Source: Sphingopyxis sp.
Lineage (GTDB): Bacteria; Pseudomonadota; Alphaproteobacteria; Sphingomonadales; Sphingomonadaceae
Length of the DNA stretch: 64,000 bases
Direction: 5' to 3'
Assembly: GCF_016793825.1 (NCBI RefSeq)
Contig: NZ_JAEULM010000019.1
Span: 1-64,000, forward strand
Part shown: piece after piece, positions 27,664 through 36,245 of the stretch
Layout of the letters: the number at the start of each line of letters is the position of its first letter
Position numbering within the stretch: position 1 is the stretch's first letter
The notes under the pieces: model-generated
The model's input: only the letters and a program-made list of their open reading frames with translations
Database searches by the model: none
What the model was told of the DNA's origin: nothing
Made by a program: the position numbers and the translations under genes

Positions 27664-28524
27664 CTATCGAATAGCGCCGCTTTTCATCAGCCGCGGCACC
27701 AGTGTCAGCGCGGCGACCAGCGGCCAGCGGCGCTGCCATGGCTTGATCTCGATCTTGGTGCCAGCGTGCCGATTGATCTTCCACGCCAGATAATCGATCC
27801 CACCGGCATAAGTGAGGCTGGCCTTCGCGAGCCGCGCCACGCTGAGCAGCTTGCCTTCCAGTCGGCGTCTCGCCCAGCCGCCACTGGTCGCGTCTGGCCC
27901 GATCGCGGCGATCACGGGGCCGGTGAAACGCCGATAGCGATCGGCATCGGCGTCAACGACCGACTGCGCGCGGCTGGTCCGCTCGGCGCGCAACTCGACT
28001 GAATAGGTGAGCGAAAAGGCGCGGCGCCACCAATCAAGCGGCGGTTCGCCATCGACCGGCCCCGCTGCGGCCAGCAGAGCCGGAGCGGCGCGCGAGATCC
28101 CCGCGATCGCCCGATCGCGCGCCGTATCATCGACCGCCCACACGAGCCGCGACGGCTGCGCAAAGCGCGCCCACACCGAGACATTGCGCGTTTCAGGCCC
28201 GTTCAGGCGATGAAAGTCGGTCTCGCTGAGGACCGCATATTTGGCGATCAACCCGCCGTGCTGAAACGGAAAGACATTGGGCGGGATCAACCGGTTCGCG
28301 ATCGCCATCCAGCGTTTCGGATAGGCATCACCATAGTCCGAGACGATCAGGTAGAAATCGAGCATCAGTCCGTCGAGCTGCGTCTCGCGCAGGCAACTGC
28401 CGTAAAAAAGCACCGCGCGCGCACTGCCCGGATAGGCGGCGGCTATCGAGGCCGCCATCGCGGCGACCCGCGGATCGACCGGCGTCGACAGCTCTTCGCG
28501 GACAAGAGACGAAAGACTGGACAT
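27664..28524 (-). CDS. Tam41/Mmp37-like nucleotidyltransferase
   Basis: A 286-residue protein with a nucleotidyltransferase core VLFYGSCLRETQLDG...MLDFYLIV (Gly42-Ser43, Asp56). Later blocks are PPNVFPFQHGGLIAKYAVLS, a basic WARFAQPSRLV segment, LTYSVELRAERTSR and the C-terminal KLLSVARLAKASLTYAGGIDY. The order and spacing resemble mitochondrial Tam41, which makes CDP-diacylglycerol from phosphatidic acid and CTP. The acidic residue usually two after the Asp is Tyr here, also as I recall for some Tam41 relatives. It is 17 bases downstream of a lipid-kinase gene and convergent with the spt-kinase unit, so a CTP-dependent step on a phosphorylated lipid or headgroup is proposed. Confidence 0.7.
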   Translation of the reverse strand: MSSLSSLVREELSTPVDPRVAAMAASIAAAYPGSARAVLFYGSCLRETQLDGLMLDFYLIVSDYGDAYPKRWMAIANRLIPPNVFPFQHGGLIAKYAVLSETDFHRLNGPETRNVSVWARFAQPSRLVWAVDDTARDRAIAGISRAAPALLAAAGPVDGEPPLDWWRRAFSLTYSVELRAERTSRAQSVVDADADRYRRFTGPVIAAIGPDATSGGWARRRLEGKLLSVARLAKASLTYAGGIDYLAWKINRHAGTKIEIKPWQRRWPLVAALTLVPRLMKSGAIR

Positions 28525-28541
28525 CGAATGGCCTCGGGCCC

Positions 28542-29513
28542 TCAGGCGGCGAGGCGCAGAAAGGGCACCGGCTGGGTCGAGGTCAGGATGATGGGCATGC
28601 CACGCTTTGCCTGATAGATTTCGCCGTCGAGAATGACGTTCGACCGCTCGCCCTCGATCCGGATCTCGTCGCCCTGCTGAAAATGCACGCCTTCAAGCTG
28701 GCGCTGTCCCAGCGTACCCCGCCAGGTCGCACCGAGCATTCGAAACAGTGCCCCAACGCTGCGATCGACCGCGAGAAGTTTCATGTTGCCGTTGGAACCG
28801 TGACTTTCGCTGGTCCGGATATTCAACAGCAATTTTTCGAGCGTCGTGACGATCAGTAGCGAGAATTTGCCCTTGAATTCGCCATGACGGATCAGCGAGA
28901 CGGTCATCGGCTGCGGCTTCGGCGGCAGGCGGCCGCCGCCCAAGCCAAAGATCATCGCGAACAACCCGAGAATGGCCGCCAGCGTATGCGACAGGCCGTT
29001 CGGCAGGCCGAGCGGGTATATGCGGTTGCGGCAATAAAGCATCACGTCGGCCAGATAGGCTCCGCCAAGGAACATGCCGAGCACCGGTCTGGTGCCGCCA
29101 CCGTCGAGCGAGATCAACTGGCGTTCGATGACATGGTCGGCCAGATGCCCGGCTTCGACCACTTCCACGACACGCTCCAGCGCCTTCAACGGATTGCCTT
29201 CGGCGCCAAGATCAAGCGCGATCAGGTTGGTCTTGCCGTTCGGCAGCACCGCGACGGGCGGTGGAGATCCGCCGAAATGGCCGCCAGAATAGAGTTCGGT
29301 CAACGCCGCCTGAACCGTGCCGTCCCCGCCGTTGATCGCGATGACGCATGGCGATACCATCGCGATGGTACGGATCGCTTCGCCGATCTGGTCGACGTCT
29401 TCGACTTCATAATGAAAGATGTCGGGATGCGCCGCGCAATATTCGCGAACCCGCGGCAACAGGGCACGATTCCCCGTAGAGCGCGGATTGGAAAGAAGCG
29501 CGACGCTCGCCAT
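28542..29513 (-). CDS. diacylglycerol/ceramide kinase-like lipid kinase
   Basis: A 323-residue DAGK-catalytic-domain protein: the N-terminal fold starts VALLSNPRSTGN, the nucleotide loop is AINGGDGTVQAAL (Gly62-Thr66), then VLPNGKTNLIALDLG and, in the second domain, the substrate-region strings GMFLGGAYLADVMLY and DGEIYQAKRG. Family members phosphorylate diacylglycerol, ceramide, sphingosine or undecaprenol. Between a DUF2141 gene (two bases upstream) and the Tam41-like gene, and 3 kb from spt, a ceramide or diacylglycerol kinase role is plausible. A related kinase acts on ceramide in Caulobacter (from memory). Substrate is inferred, not shown. Confidence 0.8.
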   Translation of the reverse strand: MASVALLSNPRSTGNRALLPRVREYCAAHPDIFHYEVEDVDQIGEAIRTIAMVSPCVIAINGGDGTVQAALTELYSGGHFGGSPPPVAVLPNGKTNLIALDLGAEGNPLKALERVVEVVEAGHLADHVIERQLISLDGGGTRPVLGMFLGGAYLADVMLYCRNRIYPLGLPNGLSHTLAAILGLFAMIFGLGGGRLPPKPQPMTVSLIRHGEFKGKFSLLIVTTLEKLLLNIRTSESHGSNGNMKLLAVDRSVGALFRMLGATWRGTLGQRQLEGVHFQQGDEIRIEGERSNVILDGEIYQAKRGMPIILTSTQPVPFLRLAA

Positions 29514-29515
29514 CG

Positions 29516-30031
29516 CTATTCGACCGGATCGAAAGAAAGTCCGTTGACATAGTTCAGCACGATCGGAACCCGCCGTGTGGCGCCGCCGACCGCAAAGCTG
29601 ACCGTCGCCAGTTTGGGCTTCCGCTTGAAGATGAAGTCGGTGACCTTCATGTCGGGATTTCCCGACAGGCCGGCGCCGTCGCTGCGATCCGACTTGCCGT
29701 TGGCGTTCATGTCATGACGGACCGAGATGACGTAGCTGCCCGGTCCCTTCACCGGCACGCACACCTGCATATTGCCCGCGCGCGTCACGGGAACATCGAC
29801 GCGGTCGAGCCATTTGCGCTTTTCGAGATAGGTGCTGGTCGCGGCATAGATCTGGACGCGCAGAGTACCGGTGCGCTGTTTGAAACCCCGCACGTCGACG
29901 AGTACCGCGGTGGCGTTGCTGTTGCACAGCGCCGCCGAAGGACCCAGCGTCGCACCTTGCGCCGCCACGGGCATCGTCAATGCGCCGGCCGCGCTCGCGG
30001 CGAGCAGTCCGGCGAGAAAAACTTTCGACAT
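29516..30031 (-). CDS. secreted DUF2141 protein
   Basis: A 171-residue exported protein: signal peptide MSKVFLAGLLAASAAGALTM ending near AAQG, then a beta-sandwich of the DUF2141 type with the hallmark RHDMNANGKSD (calcium-loop-like) and a DFIFKRKPKLATVSF strand. No function is established for the family. The ATG at 30031 has GGAGG twelve bases upstream; a longer frame to 30133 has no support. It heads a three-gene unit (DUF2141, lipid kinase, Tam41-like) with gaps of 2 and 17 bases, so it probably acts in the same envelope process. Confidence 0.78.
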   Translation of the reverse strand: MSKVFLAGLLAASAAGALTMPVAAQGATLGPSAALCNSNATAVLVDVRGFKQRTGTLRVQIYAATSTYLEKRKWLDRVDVPVTRAGNMQVCVPVKGPGSYVISVRHDMNANGKSDRSDGAGLSGNPDMKVTDFIFKRKPKLATVSFAVGGATRRVPIVLNYVNGLSFDPVE

Positions 30032-30559
30032 GACCTCAAAACCTCCAGAGGCTGTAGCCGTGTCAGCGGTCAAGCCGACGCGGGTCCCTGTCGCCCTTGA
30101 TCGGCATATCGGGAACATTTGCGGCCAAATCATGGTGACGGAGGGACAAAAGATTGATCTGGAATGGAACTCGTCGCACCTGCAAGCCGCAGAAAATCGC
30201 CGAATTCCTTGCCCGCAACACGTCTTCGACGTCGGCCTCGATCGACACGGCGCCCTGTTTCGGCCGGCTGCCGCACCGGCAAAAACGAACGCCCCGCCGA
30301 ATTCGCCATCGATAATGCGTATCGCAGCCTCGCGGACATGGACAATCGCCGCTTTTCCGTCGATAGGGTGACGGAACGCCGCCCAGCGGCTGACGCTGGA
30401 TAGACATTGACGGAAATATGGTTCCTACCCACCGACCGGCATTTTCTGCGGCTGACCGCCACCGGACCGAATATGGCGCCTTCCCGTTGCGGGAAGCGTG
30501 TGCGGCCGGCGGCGCGCCGCTTTCGTCGACGCGCGATTGTCGCGTCGGAATGACCTGAT
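30032..30559. other. divergent intergenic region between DUF2141 and lptF
   Basis: About 530 bases without a recognisable gene. Frames of up to 79 codons exist on the plus strand near 30130-30400 but carry no motif and no convincing ribosome site. It must hold the promoters for the minus-strand lipid unit and for lptFG. A small palindrome TTCCCG-TTG-CGGGAA is at 30481-30495. A small RNA or a diverged short gene cannot be excluded. Confidence 0.4.
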
Positions 30560-31759
30560 ATGTCGAAGATAGACCGTTATATCGCGAGGCTGATTTTCAT
30601 CCCCCTCGTGGCTAATCTGACGATCGCGTTCGCTATCCTGATCATCGACAAGATGCGGCGCCTGTTCGACTTCGTCGCGACCGAGGGCGGGCCGGTTCGC
30701 GTCGTGTGGCGCATGCTGGCCAACCTGATTCCCGAATATCTTTCGCTGGGCATCCCGATCGGTCTGATGCTCGGCATCCTGCTCGCCTTTCGCCGGCTCG
30801 CGACGTCAAGCGAACTGGACGTGCTGCGCGGCGTGGGAATGGGCTTCGGCCGACTGCTGCGCGTCCCCTATGCCTTTGCGATCGCGCTTGCACTGCTCAA
30901 TCTCGCGATCGTCGGATTTATCCAGCCCTATGCCCGCTACGCCTATGAAGGGTTGCAATTCGACCTTCGTTCGGGCGCGCTCGGCGCATCGATCAAGGTC
31001 GGCGAATTCACCAAATTGGGCAACCGGATGACGCTCCGCATCGAGGAAAGCTATAATGACGGGCGGAGCCTGCGCGGCATTTTCGTGCGCGGCGACAACA
31101 AGGACGGCCAACGCGTCTCGGCAACCGCGTCGCGCGGGCAATTTCTGGCGACCGACGATCCCGACACGATCATCCTGCGACTGACGCAGGGCGTGCTGAT
31201 CCATGAATCGCCGAAGTTCGCCGTGCCCCGTGTGCTGACGTTCGACAACCACGACCTGCCCATCCCGTTACCGAAGATCGAGGCCTTCCGGCTCCGCGGC
31301 GGGGCCGACCGCGAACTGACGATCCCCGAACTGCTGGTTGCCGGCAAGGACCAGAACGAGACGCTGAAGACGCGCCTCGAATCGCGGGCCAATTTTCATT
31401 TCCGCATCGTCGAGGTCGCCTCGATGTTCCTGATACCGCTGATCGCGATCGCTCTCGCCATACCGCCGAAGCGGTCGACTTCGGCTTTGGGGGTCTTCTT
31501 GTCGATCGTCCTGTTGGTGACGCAGCACAAGATCAATCAATATGCCGAGGATCTGGGCGCGCGCGGCGCGGTGGATCCGATCATCGCGCTGTGGGTTCCA
31601 TTCCTGCTGTTCGCGGCGCTCGCGGTCTGGATGTATTATACGCTCGCGCACGTACCGGGCGGCCAGCCGATCGGCGCGCTCGAGCGCGTTGCCGCGAAGG
31701 CCGCGCAGCGCTTTCGCAGCCTCCTTCGCTTCTTCCAGCGCACGCCGCGGTCGGTCTGA
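30560..31759 (+). CDS. lptF: LPS export permease LptF
   Basis: A 399-residue inner-membrane subunit of the LptB2FG transporter. Three N-terminal membrane helices (starting IDRYIARLIFIPLVANLTIAF) are followed by a periplasmic beta-jellyroll of about 160 residues (KVGEFTKLGNRMTLRIEE) and three C-terminal helices (FLIPLIAIALAIPPKRS). In E. coli it extracts LPS from the inner membrane. In glycosphingolipid-bearing sphingomonads the cargo is less certain. TGATG overlap with lptG. It ends with a basic tail. Confidence 0.93.
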   Translation: MSKIDRYIARLIFIPLVANLTIAFAILIIDKMRRLFDFVATEGGPVRVVWRMLANLIPEYLSLGIPIGLMLGILLAFRRLATSSELDVLRGVGMGFGRLLRVPYAFAIALALLNLAIVGFIQPYARYAYEGLQFDLRSGALGASIKVGEFTKLGNRMTLRIEESYNDGRSLRGIFVRGDNKDGQRVSATASRGQFLATDDPDTIILRLTQGVLIHESPKFAVPRVLTFDNHDLPIPLPKIEAFRLRGGADRELTIPELLVAGKDQNETLKTRLESRANFHFRIVEVASMFLIPLIAIALAIPPKRSTSALGVFLSIVLLVTQHKINQYAEDLGARGAVDPIIALWVPFLLFAALAVWMYYTLAHVPGGQPIGALERVAAKAAQRFRSLLRFFQRTPRSV

Positions 31760-32856
31760 TGCATCAACTCAGCTTTTTCCCCTCGCGCACGATGGCGCTT
31801 TATGTCGGGCGGCTGTTCCTGGTCCGGTCCTTCTCGATCCTGTTCGCGCTGGTGCTGGTGCTCCAGACGCTCGACCTGCTCGGCGAAAGCGGCAAGATCC
31901 TGGCGGTCGCGGGCAATGGGGACGGCGAGGTGTGGCGGTATGTCGGGATGCGCGTCCCGCAGATCATCGAAACCTTCCTGCCCTTTTCGGTCCTGCTCGC
32001 AACGATCCTGACGCTCGCGACGCTGAACCAGAACAGCGAAGTCATCGCGATGAAGGCGGCGGGGATGTCCGCGCATCAGGTCCTGGCGCCGCTGTTCCTT
32101 GCCGCATTTCTGATCGCGGGAGTCAGTTTCGCCTTCAACGAACGGATCGTGACCCGATCGACCGCCGCGCTCAGCGCCTGGCAGAAGGTCGAATATGCGA
32201 AGGTCCCACCCGACAGCGGGGTGCGAACGAACATATGGGTCCGCGCGGGTGACGACCTGATCAACGCCGGAGCGGTCGAGACCGGCGGGCCAACGATCGT
32301 CCTGCGCGACATCACCGTCTATGAACGCACACAGGGCGTGCTGTCCTCGATGCTCAAGGCCGACAGCGCGCGGCAGGTCGCCGGCGGCTGGGAAATGACG
32401 AACGCGCGCCGCTTTCTCCGCCGTTCGGGAACGGTCGAACAGCTTGGCACGATCACGGCGATGCAGGGCGTTCGCCGCGACCAGTTCACGCTGGCGCAGG
32501 TCGACGGCGATGAATTGCCCTTCACCCAGCTCCGGTCGGCGATCGCCGATCTGGAAGCCGCGGGCCGCCCCGTCGATGCACTGAAAGGCGTGCTGTGGCA
32601 CAAGATTTCGGGGCCGCTCTCGTCGATCCTGATGCCGCTGCTCGGCGCGGTCGCGGCGTTCGGGCTGGCTCGATCGGGCAAGCTGTTCGTCCGCGCGATC
32701 CTGGGAATGTTCCTTGGCTTCGCCTATTTCGTCGCCGATAATTTCGCGCTCGCGATGGGCGATCTGGGCGCTTATCCGCCGTTTCTCGCGGCGTGGGGAC
32801 CGTTCATCCTCTTCGCCTTGATCGGTGAGATGATCCTGATCCGAACCGAGGAATAG
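31759..32856 (+). CDS. lptG: LPS export permease LptG
   Basis: The 365-residue partner of LptF, with the same three helices / jellyroll / three helices layout: TMALYVGRLFLVRSFSILFALVLVLQ at the start, EVIAMKAAGMS in the coupling-helix region that meets the ATPase LptB, and LMPLLGAVAAFGLARSGKLFVRAILG near the end. The start codon overlaps the lptF stop (TGATG), so equal amounts of both are likely. lptB and lptA/C are not in the window. Confidence 0.92.
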   Translation: MHQLSFFPSRTMALYVGRLFLVRSFSILFALVLVLQTLDLLGESGKILAVAGNGDGEVWRYVGMRVPQIIETFLPFSVLLATILTLATLNQNSEVIAMKAAGMSAHQVLAPLFLAAFLIAGVSFAFNERIVTRSTAALSAWQKVEYAKVPPDSGVRTNIWVRAGDDLINAGAVETGGPTIVLRDITVYERTQGVLSSMLKADSARQVAGGWEMTNARRFLRRSGTVEQLGTITAMQGVRRDQFTLAQVDGDELPFTQLRSAIADLEAAGRPVDALKGVLWHKISGPLSSILMPLLGAVAAFGLARSGKLFVRAILGMFLGFAYFVADNFALAMGDLGAYPPFLAAWGPFILFALIGEMILIRTEE

Positions 32857-32880
32857 CGGGCGGCGCCCCGACCGTCGTCG

Positions 32881-33978
32881 TCAGGCGGCCGCCCCGCGCG
32901 CCGATCCCGCGACCAGCTTGATCACGAGCCCCGGCAGCCCGCGATAATTCGCTGCATGATATTGCGAATCGGCGGGCAGCGCGTCCTTCAGGCGACGATG
33001 CGCCTCGGGCAGCGCGTGATAGGGCACGCCGGGCAGCAGGTGATGCAGCGCGTGATAGCGCAGGCCCACCGGCGCCCAGAGCTCGGGCAGAAAGCCCGGC
33101 GGCGGCACGTTGACGCTGTCAAGGAACTGCGCGGTCACGGTCAGCACTTCTCCGTCATTTTCCCAAAGATGCGCAACGAGGGTCCGGATCTGGTTCAGCA
33201 CGATGCTGGCCGATGCGATGCCGCCGAAGATCAGCAGGGCGCGGGTCGGCACCCAGCCGAAAATCGCCGCCGCGACCAGCAGCGTCGACCAGAGCCAGGC
33301 GCCGCCTTCCTGCCACGCCCATTGGCGGCGGAACTCGCCCTCGGGCGGGCGGCGGCGGAACATCGGATTGATGATCAGGCCCGAATATCGCTCCATCACC
33401 AGCGTGCGCAGCGGCGGAATCAGGAAGGACAGCGGCGTCAGCACCGCATAGCGGAATATCAGCGCGAACGGCGCGAACGCCGCCGCGACGACGAACAGTG
33501 GCACCGTCCACGGCTTCATCAGCGCCAGCGGGAGATATTCCGGATCCTCCACCGTGCCATATTTGGTCCGGTTGTGATGCAGGCTGTGAATGCCTTCGTA
33601 CATGAACGACGGGATCAGCAGCGGCACGCCGACAAGAATATTCCACCAGAGGCGGAAGCCCGGCAGCGCATTTTTCCGGATATGCGTGATTTCGTGAATG
33701 AAGCTTCCCGCCCGGTACAGCGCCAGCACGGCGACGAATGCCGCCGCGAGCATCCAGCCGGTCGACGGCGCGAGGATAGCGGCCGCGACCCCCGCATAGC
33801 CCACGAACGCCGACGCCAGAAAGTCGGTCCAATAGGTGCGGGCACTGGGCGTGACGAGATCGCGCGTCAGTTCCGACGCCGCGCGGATCATCGCCATATC
33901 GTCGACGATGGCCGATTTCGGGATAGCGCTTCCGTCGGGAGCAGACAGGCGATCGACAAGGGTATTCATCGCTAACAT
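32881..33978 (-). CDS. membrane fatty acid desaturase
   Basis: A 365-residue di-iron membrane desaturase with three histidine boxes: HEITH (95-99), HSLHH (131-135) and HALHH (309-313), separated by hydrophobic segments. It is of the type that acts on fatty acids, sphingolipids or carotenoids; the substrate cannot be told from sequence alone. Being between lptFG and a candidate ceramide-synthase-like gene it could modify a sphingolipid chain. The start is ATG 33978 or 33969; neither has a strong ribosome site. Divergent from the GNAT-like gene. Confidence 0.85.
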   Translation of the reverse strand: MLAMNTLVDRLSAPDGSAIPKSAIVDDMAMIRAASELTRDLVTPSARTYWTDFLASAFVGYAGVAAAILAPSTGWMLAAAFVAVLALYRAGSFIHEITHIRKNALPGFRLWWNILVGVPLLIPSFMYEGIHSLHHNRTKYGTVEDPEYLPLALMKPWTVPLFVVAAAFAPFALIFRYAVLTPLSFLIPPLRTLVMERYSGLIINPMFRRRPPEGEFRRQWAWQEGGAWLWSTLLVAAAIFGWVPTRALLIFGGIASASIVLNQIRTLVAHLWENDGEVLTVTAQFLDSVNVPPPGFLPELWAPVGLRYHALHHLLPGVPYHALPEAHRRLKDALPADSQYHAANYRGLPGLVIKLVAGSARGAAA

Positions 33979-34096
33979 ATCCGGGTCTTCACCATGATTT
34001 CGTGGCAGCAAAATGGCCGAATGCGGGTCGCCAGCGCCACAGCAATGCCCTAATGCGTCGCCACAAATATAGGGCGACCAGTTCAGGAAACCACCC

Positions 34097-35266
34097 ATGA
34101 CCGCACATAATGACGGCCCGATCAGCATCCATCCCGTCCGGAACAAGTCGGAAAAGCGCGAGTTTGTCGAGCTTGCCTTCCGGCTCAATCGCGGTGATCC
34201 GGCATGGGTTCCGCCACTGAAAGGCGAGGCGACCGACCTCCTGACCCCTGGCAAGAACCCCTGGTTCGAGCATGGCAAGGCGCAGTTGTTCCTCGCGCGC
34301 CGCGACGGCCGGACGGTCGGCCGCATTTCGGCGCATATCGACGATCTGGCGCTGCAACAGTCCGCCGCGCAGGGGATGGGGCCCGGCACCGGGAACTGGG
34401 GCCTGCTGGAGGCCGAGGATGCCGACGTCGCGCACGCCCTGTTCGTCGCCGCCGAAGATTGGCTGCGCGGCCAGGGAATGCATCGGTCGCTGGGGCCGCT
34501 GTCGATTTCGATCTGGGATGAGCCGGGCCTGCTGATCGAGGGGTTCGAAAACCCGCCGACGATCATGCTGGGGCACAACAGCCCGCTCTATCGCGGCTGG
34601 GTGGAGGCCGAAGGATATCGGCCGGTCAAGCAGTTGCTAAATTATGGCGTCGAGGTTCGCGACGGATTCCCCCCGCTGGTCAATCGCATCGTCGCCGCGG
34701 GCGAGAAAAACGCCCGAATCCGCATCCGCAAGGTCGACAAGAAGAAGTTCGATGCGGAAGCGAAGCTGATCATGGGCATCCTCAACGATGCCTGGTCGGA
34801 CAATTGGGGGTTCGTGCCGCTCACTGACAGCGAGATCGCCTTCGTCGGCAAGAAGCTGAAGGACATCGTTTTCGAGGACCTGATCCGCGTCGCCGAAGTC
34901 GATGGCGAACCCGTCGCGTTCATGATCGTGCTGCCGAACATCAACGAAAAGCTGATCGACATGGACGGCTCGCTGTTTCCGTTCAACTGGGCGCGACTGC
35001 TCTGGTGGCTGCGCAAGCCGAAAAGCAAGCGGCTGCGCGTCCCGCTGATGGGCGTGGTCAAACCCCTGCAGAACAGCCGGATGGCCAGCACGCTGGCCTT
35101 CATGATGATCGAATATATCCGCCGCGACGGCGTCGCCCATTATGGCGTCGAGGAAGGCGACATCGGCTGGGTGCTCGACGACAATCAGGGGATGAACGCC
35201 GTCGCCGAAGCGATCAACGCGACCATCAACCGCGTCTATCAGATCTACGACAAGCCGCTCTCTTGA
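34097..35266 (+). CDS. GNAT-like protein, candidate bacterial ceramide synthase
   Basis: A 389-residue protein with two GNAT-like halves: DPAWVPPLKGEATDLL and NPWFEHGKAQLFLARRDGRTVGRISAHID in the first, and VGKKLKDIVFEDLIRVAEVDGEPVAFMIVLP and GVVKPLQNSRMASTLAFMMIEYI in the second. Homologues are widespread in alphaproteobacteria and often carry the misleading label dATP pyrophosphohydrolase. From memory, the N-acyltransferase bCerS of Caulobacter, which acylates the sphingoid base, is of this general type, and this window holds spt. So ceramide synthase is a good candidate, not a proven call. Preceded by about 120 bases shared with the divergent desaturase. Confidence 0.6.
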   Translation: MTAHNDGPISIHPVRNKSEKREFVELAFRLNRGDPAWVPPLKGEATDLLTPGKNPWFEHGKAQLFLARRDGRTVGRISAHIDDLALQQSAAQGMGPGTGNWGLLEAEDADVAHALFVAAEDWLRGQGMHRSLGPLSISIWDEPGLLIEGFENPPTIMLGHNSPLYRGWVEAEGYRPVKQLLNYGVEVRDGFPPLVNRIVAAGEKNARIRIRKVDKKKFDAEAKLIMGILNDAWSDNWGFVPLTDSEIAFVGKKLKDIVFEDLIRVAEVDGEPVAFMIVLPNINEKLIDMDGSLFPFNWARLLWWLRKPKSKRLRVPLMGVVKPLQNSRMASTLAFMMIEYIRRDGVAHYGVEEGDIGWVLDDNQGMNAVAEAINATINRVYQIYDKPLS

Positions 35267-35318
35267 CGCCCCTCGCGTACCGTCTAGGCTGACCCAAGGC
35301 AGCGGGCGGGGACAGATT

Positions 35319-36245
35319 ATGTGCCGGGCGATGATGTATCTGGGCGAACCGGTGCAGCTCGACGACCTGTTGTTCAAACCCGACAGCAGCCTCGTCAATC
35401 AGGCCTATATGCCCAAGATGCTGCACATGCTGAACCTGGCCGGGTTCGGGATGATGGCGTGGGATTCGACGAGTTTCGTCCCCGAGCAACCCTACCGCTA
35501 TCGCTCGCCCTCGCTTCCCGTCTTCGACGGCAACCTGAAATCGCTGGCGGTGAAGACCCGCGCCGAATGCGTCATCGCGCATGTTCGCGGCGTCGCCTAT
35601 TCGACGACGGTCAAGGTGAGCGAGCAGAACACCCACCCCTTCCACTTTCCCGGCGCCGCGGTCGCGATGGCGCACAACGGCGACATTTATCGCATCGGCG
35701 AGATGAAGGGCACGCTGATGGCCGACATCGATCCCGCCCTGCTCGCCGAAATCTCCGGATCGACCGACAGCGAGTGGGTGTACGCGATCCTGCTGTCGCA
35801 GCTTCCCGACTGGCGCGTCGAGCCGAACCGCGACGCGCTGGTCGCGGCGGTGCAGAAGACGGTCGACATCCTCGAGGCGGCGCGGCGGCATCACGGAATC
35901 GCAATTTCGTCGAGTTGCAATCTGTTCGTCACCACGGGACGACAGATACTGGGCCTGCGCCACTGCTTCGACTTCGGGCATTACCGCACCGGATCGCCCG
36001 ATCAGGTGCACGAGGCGAACATGAATTTCCTGTCGATGTGGTTCACGACGGGGCGCGACTATGGGCTGCACGACGGCGAATGGCAGATGGTTGGCGGCGA
36101 GGAGGAACCTCGCGCGGTGATCGTCGCGTCGGAACCGCTGTCATCGAACAGCGCAACGTGGATGCCGGTCCCCGAATATGCGATGGTTCACGCCGAGATG
36201 GATGGAAACCTACCCCGATTCAGGGTGATACCGCTCGCGCGTTAG
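35319..36245 (+). CDS. class II glutamine amidotransferase
   Basis: A 308-residue N-terminal-nucleophile hydrolase. Cys2 directly after the start methionine (MCRAMMYLG) is the expected nucleophile after Met removal; VIAHVRGVAYSTTV and PFHFPGAAVAMAHNGDI are the glutamine-binding strings. It belongs with the EgtC/YafJ-like stand-alone amidotransferases; no synthase partner lies next to it and no other egt genes are seen, so ergothioneine synthesis is not supported. GGGG lies before the ATG. Confidence 0.82.
   Translation: MCRAMMYLGEPVQLDDLLFKPDSSLVNQAYMPKMLHMLNLAGFGMMAWDSTSFVPEQPYRYRSPSLPVFDGNLKSLAVKTRAECVIAHVRGVAYSTTVKVSEQNTHPFHFPGAAVAMAHNGDIYRIGEMKGTLMADIDPALLAEISGSTDSEWVYAILLSQLPDWRVEPNRDALVAAVQKTVDILEAARRHHGIAISSSCNLFVTTGRQILGLRHCFDFGHYRTGSPDQVHEANMNFLSMWFTTGRDYGLHDGEWQMVGGEEEPRAVIVASEPLSSNSATWMPVPEYAMVHAEMDGNLPRFRVIPLAR

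Noticed and set aside
30164-30403. 79-codon plus-strand frame in the DUF2141-lptF gap
   Set aside because: No ribosome site, no recognisable motif, and composition like non-coding high-GC DNA.
35319-36245. Ergothioneine amidohydrolase EgtC
   Set aside because: The class II amidotransferase fold fits, but no egtB, egtD or other egt gene is near, so the specific name is not supported.
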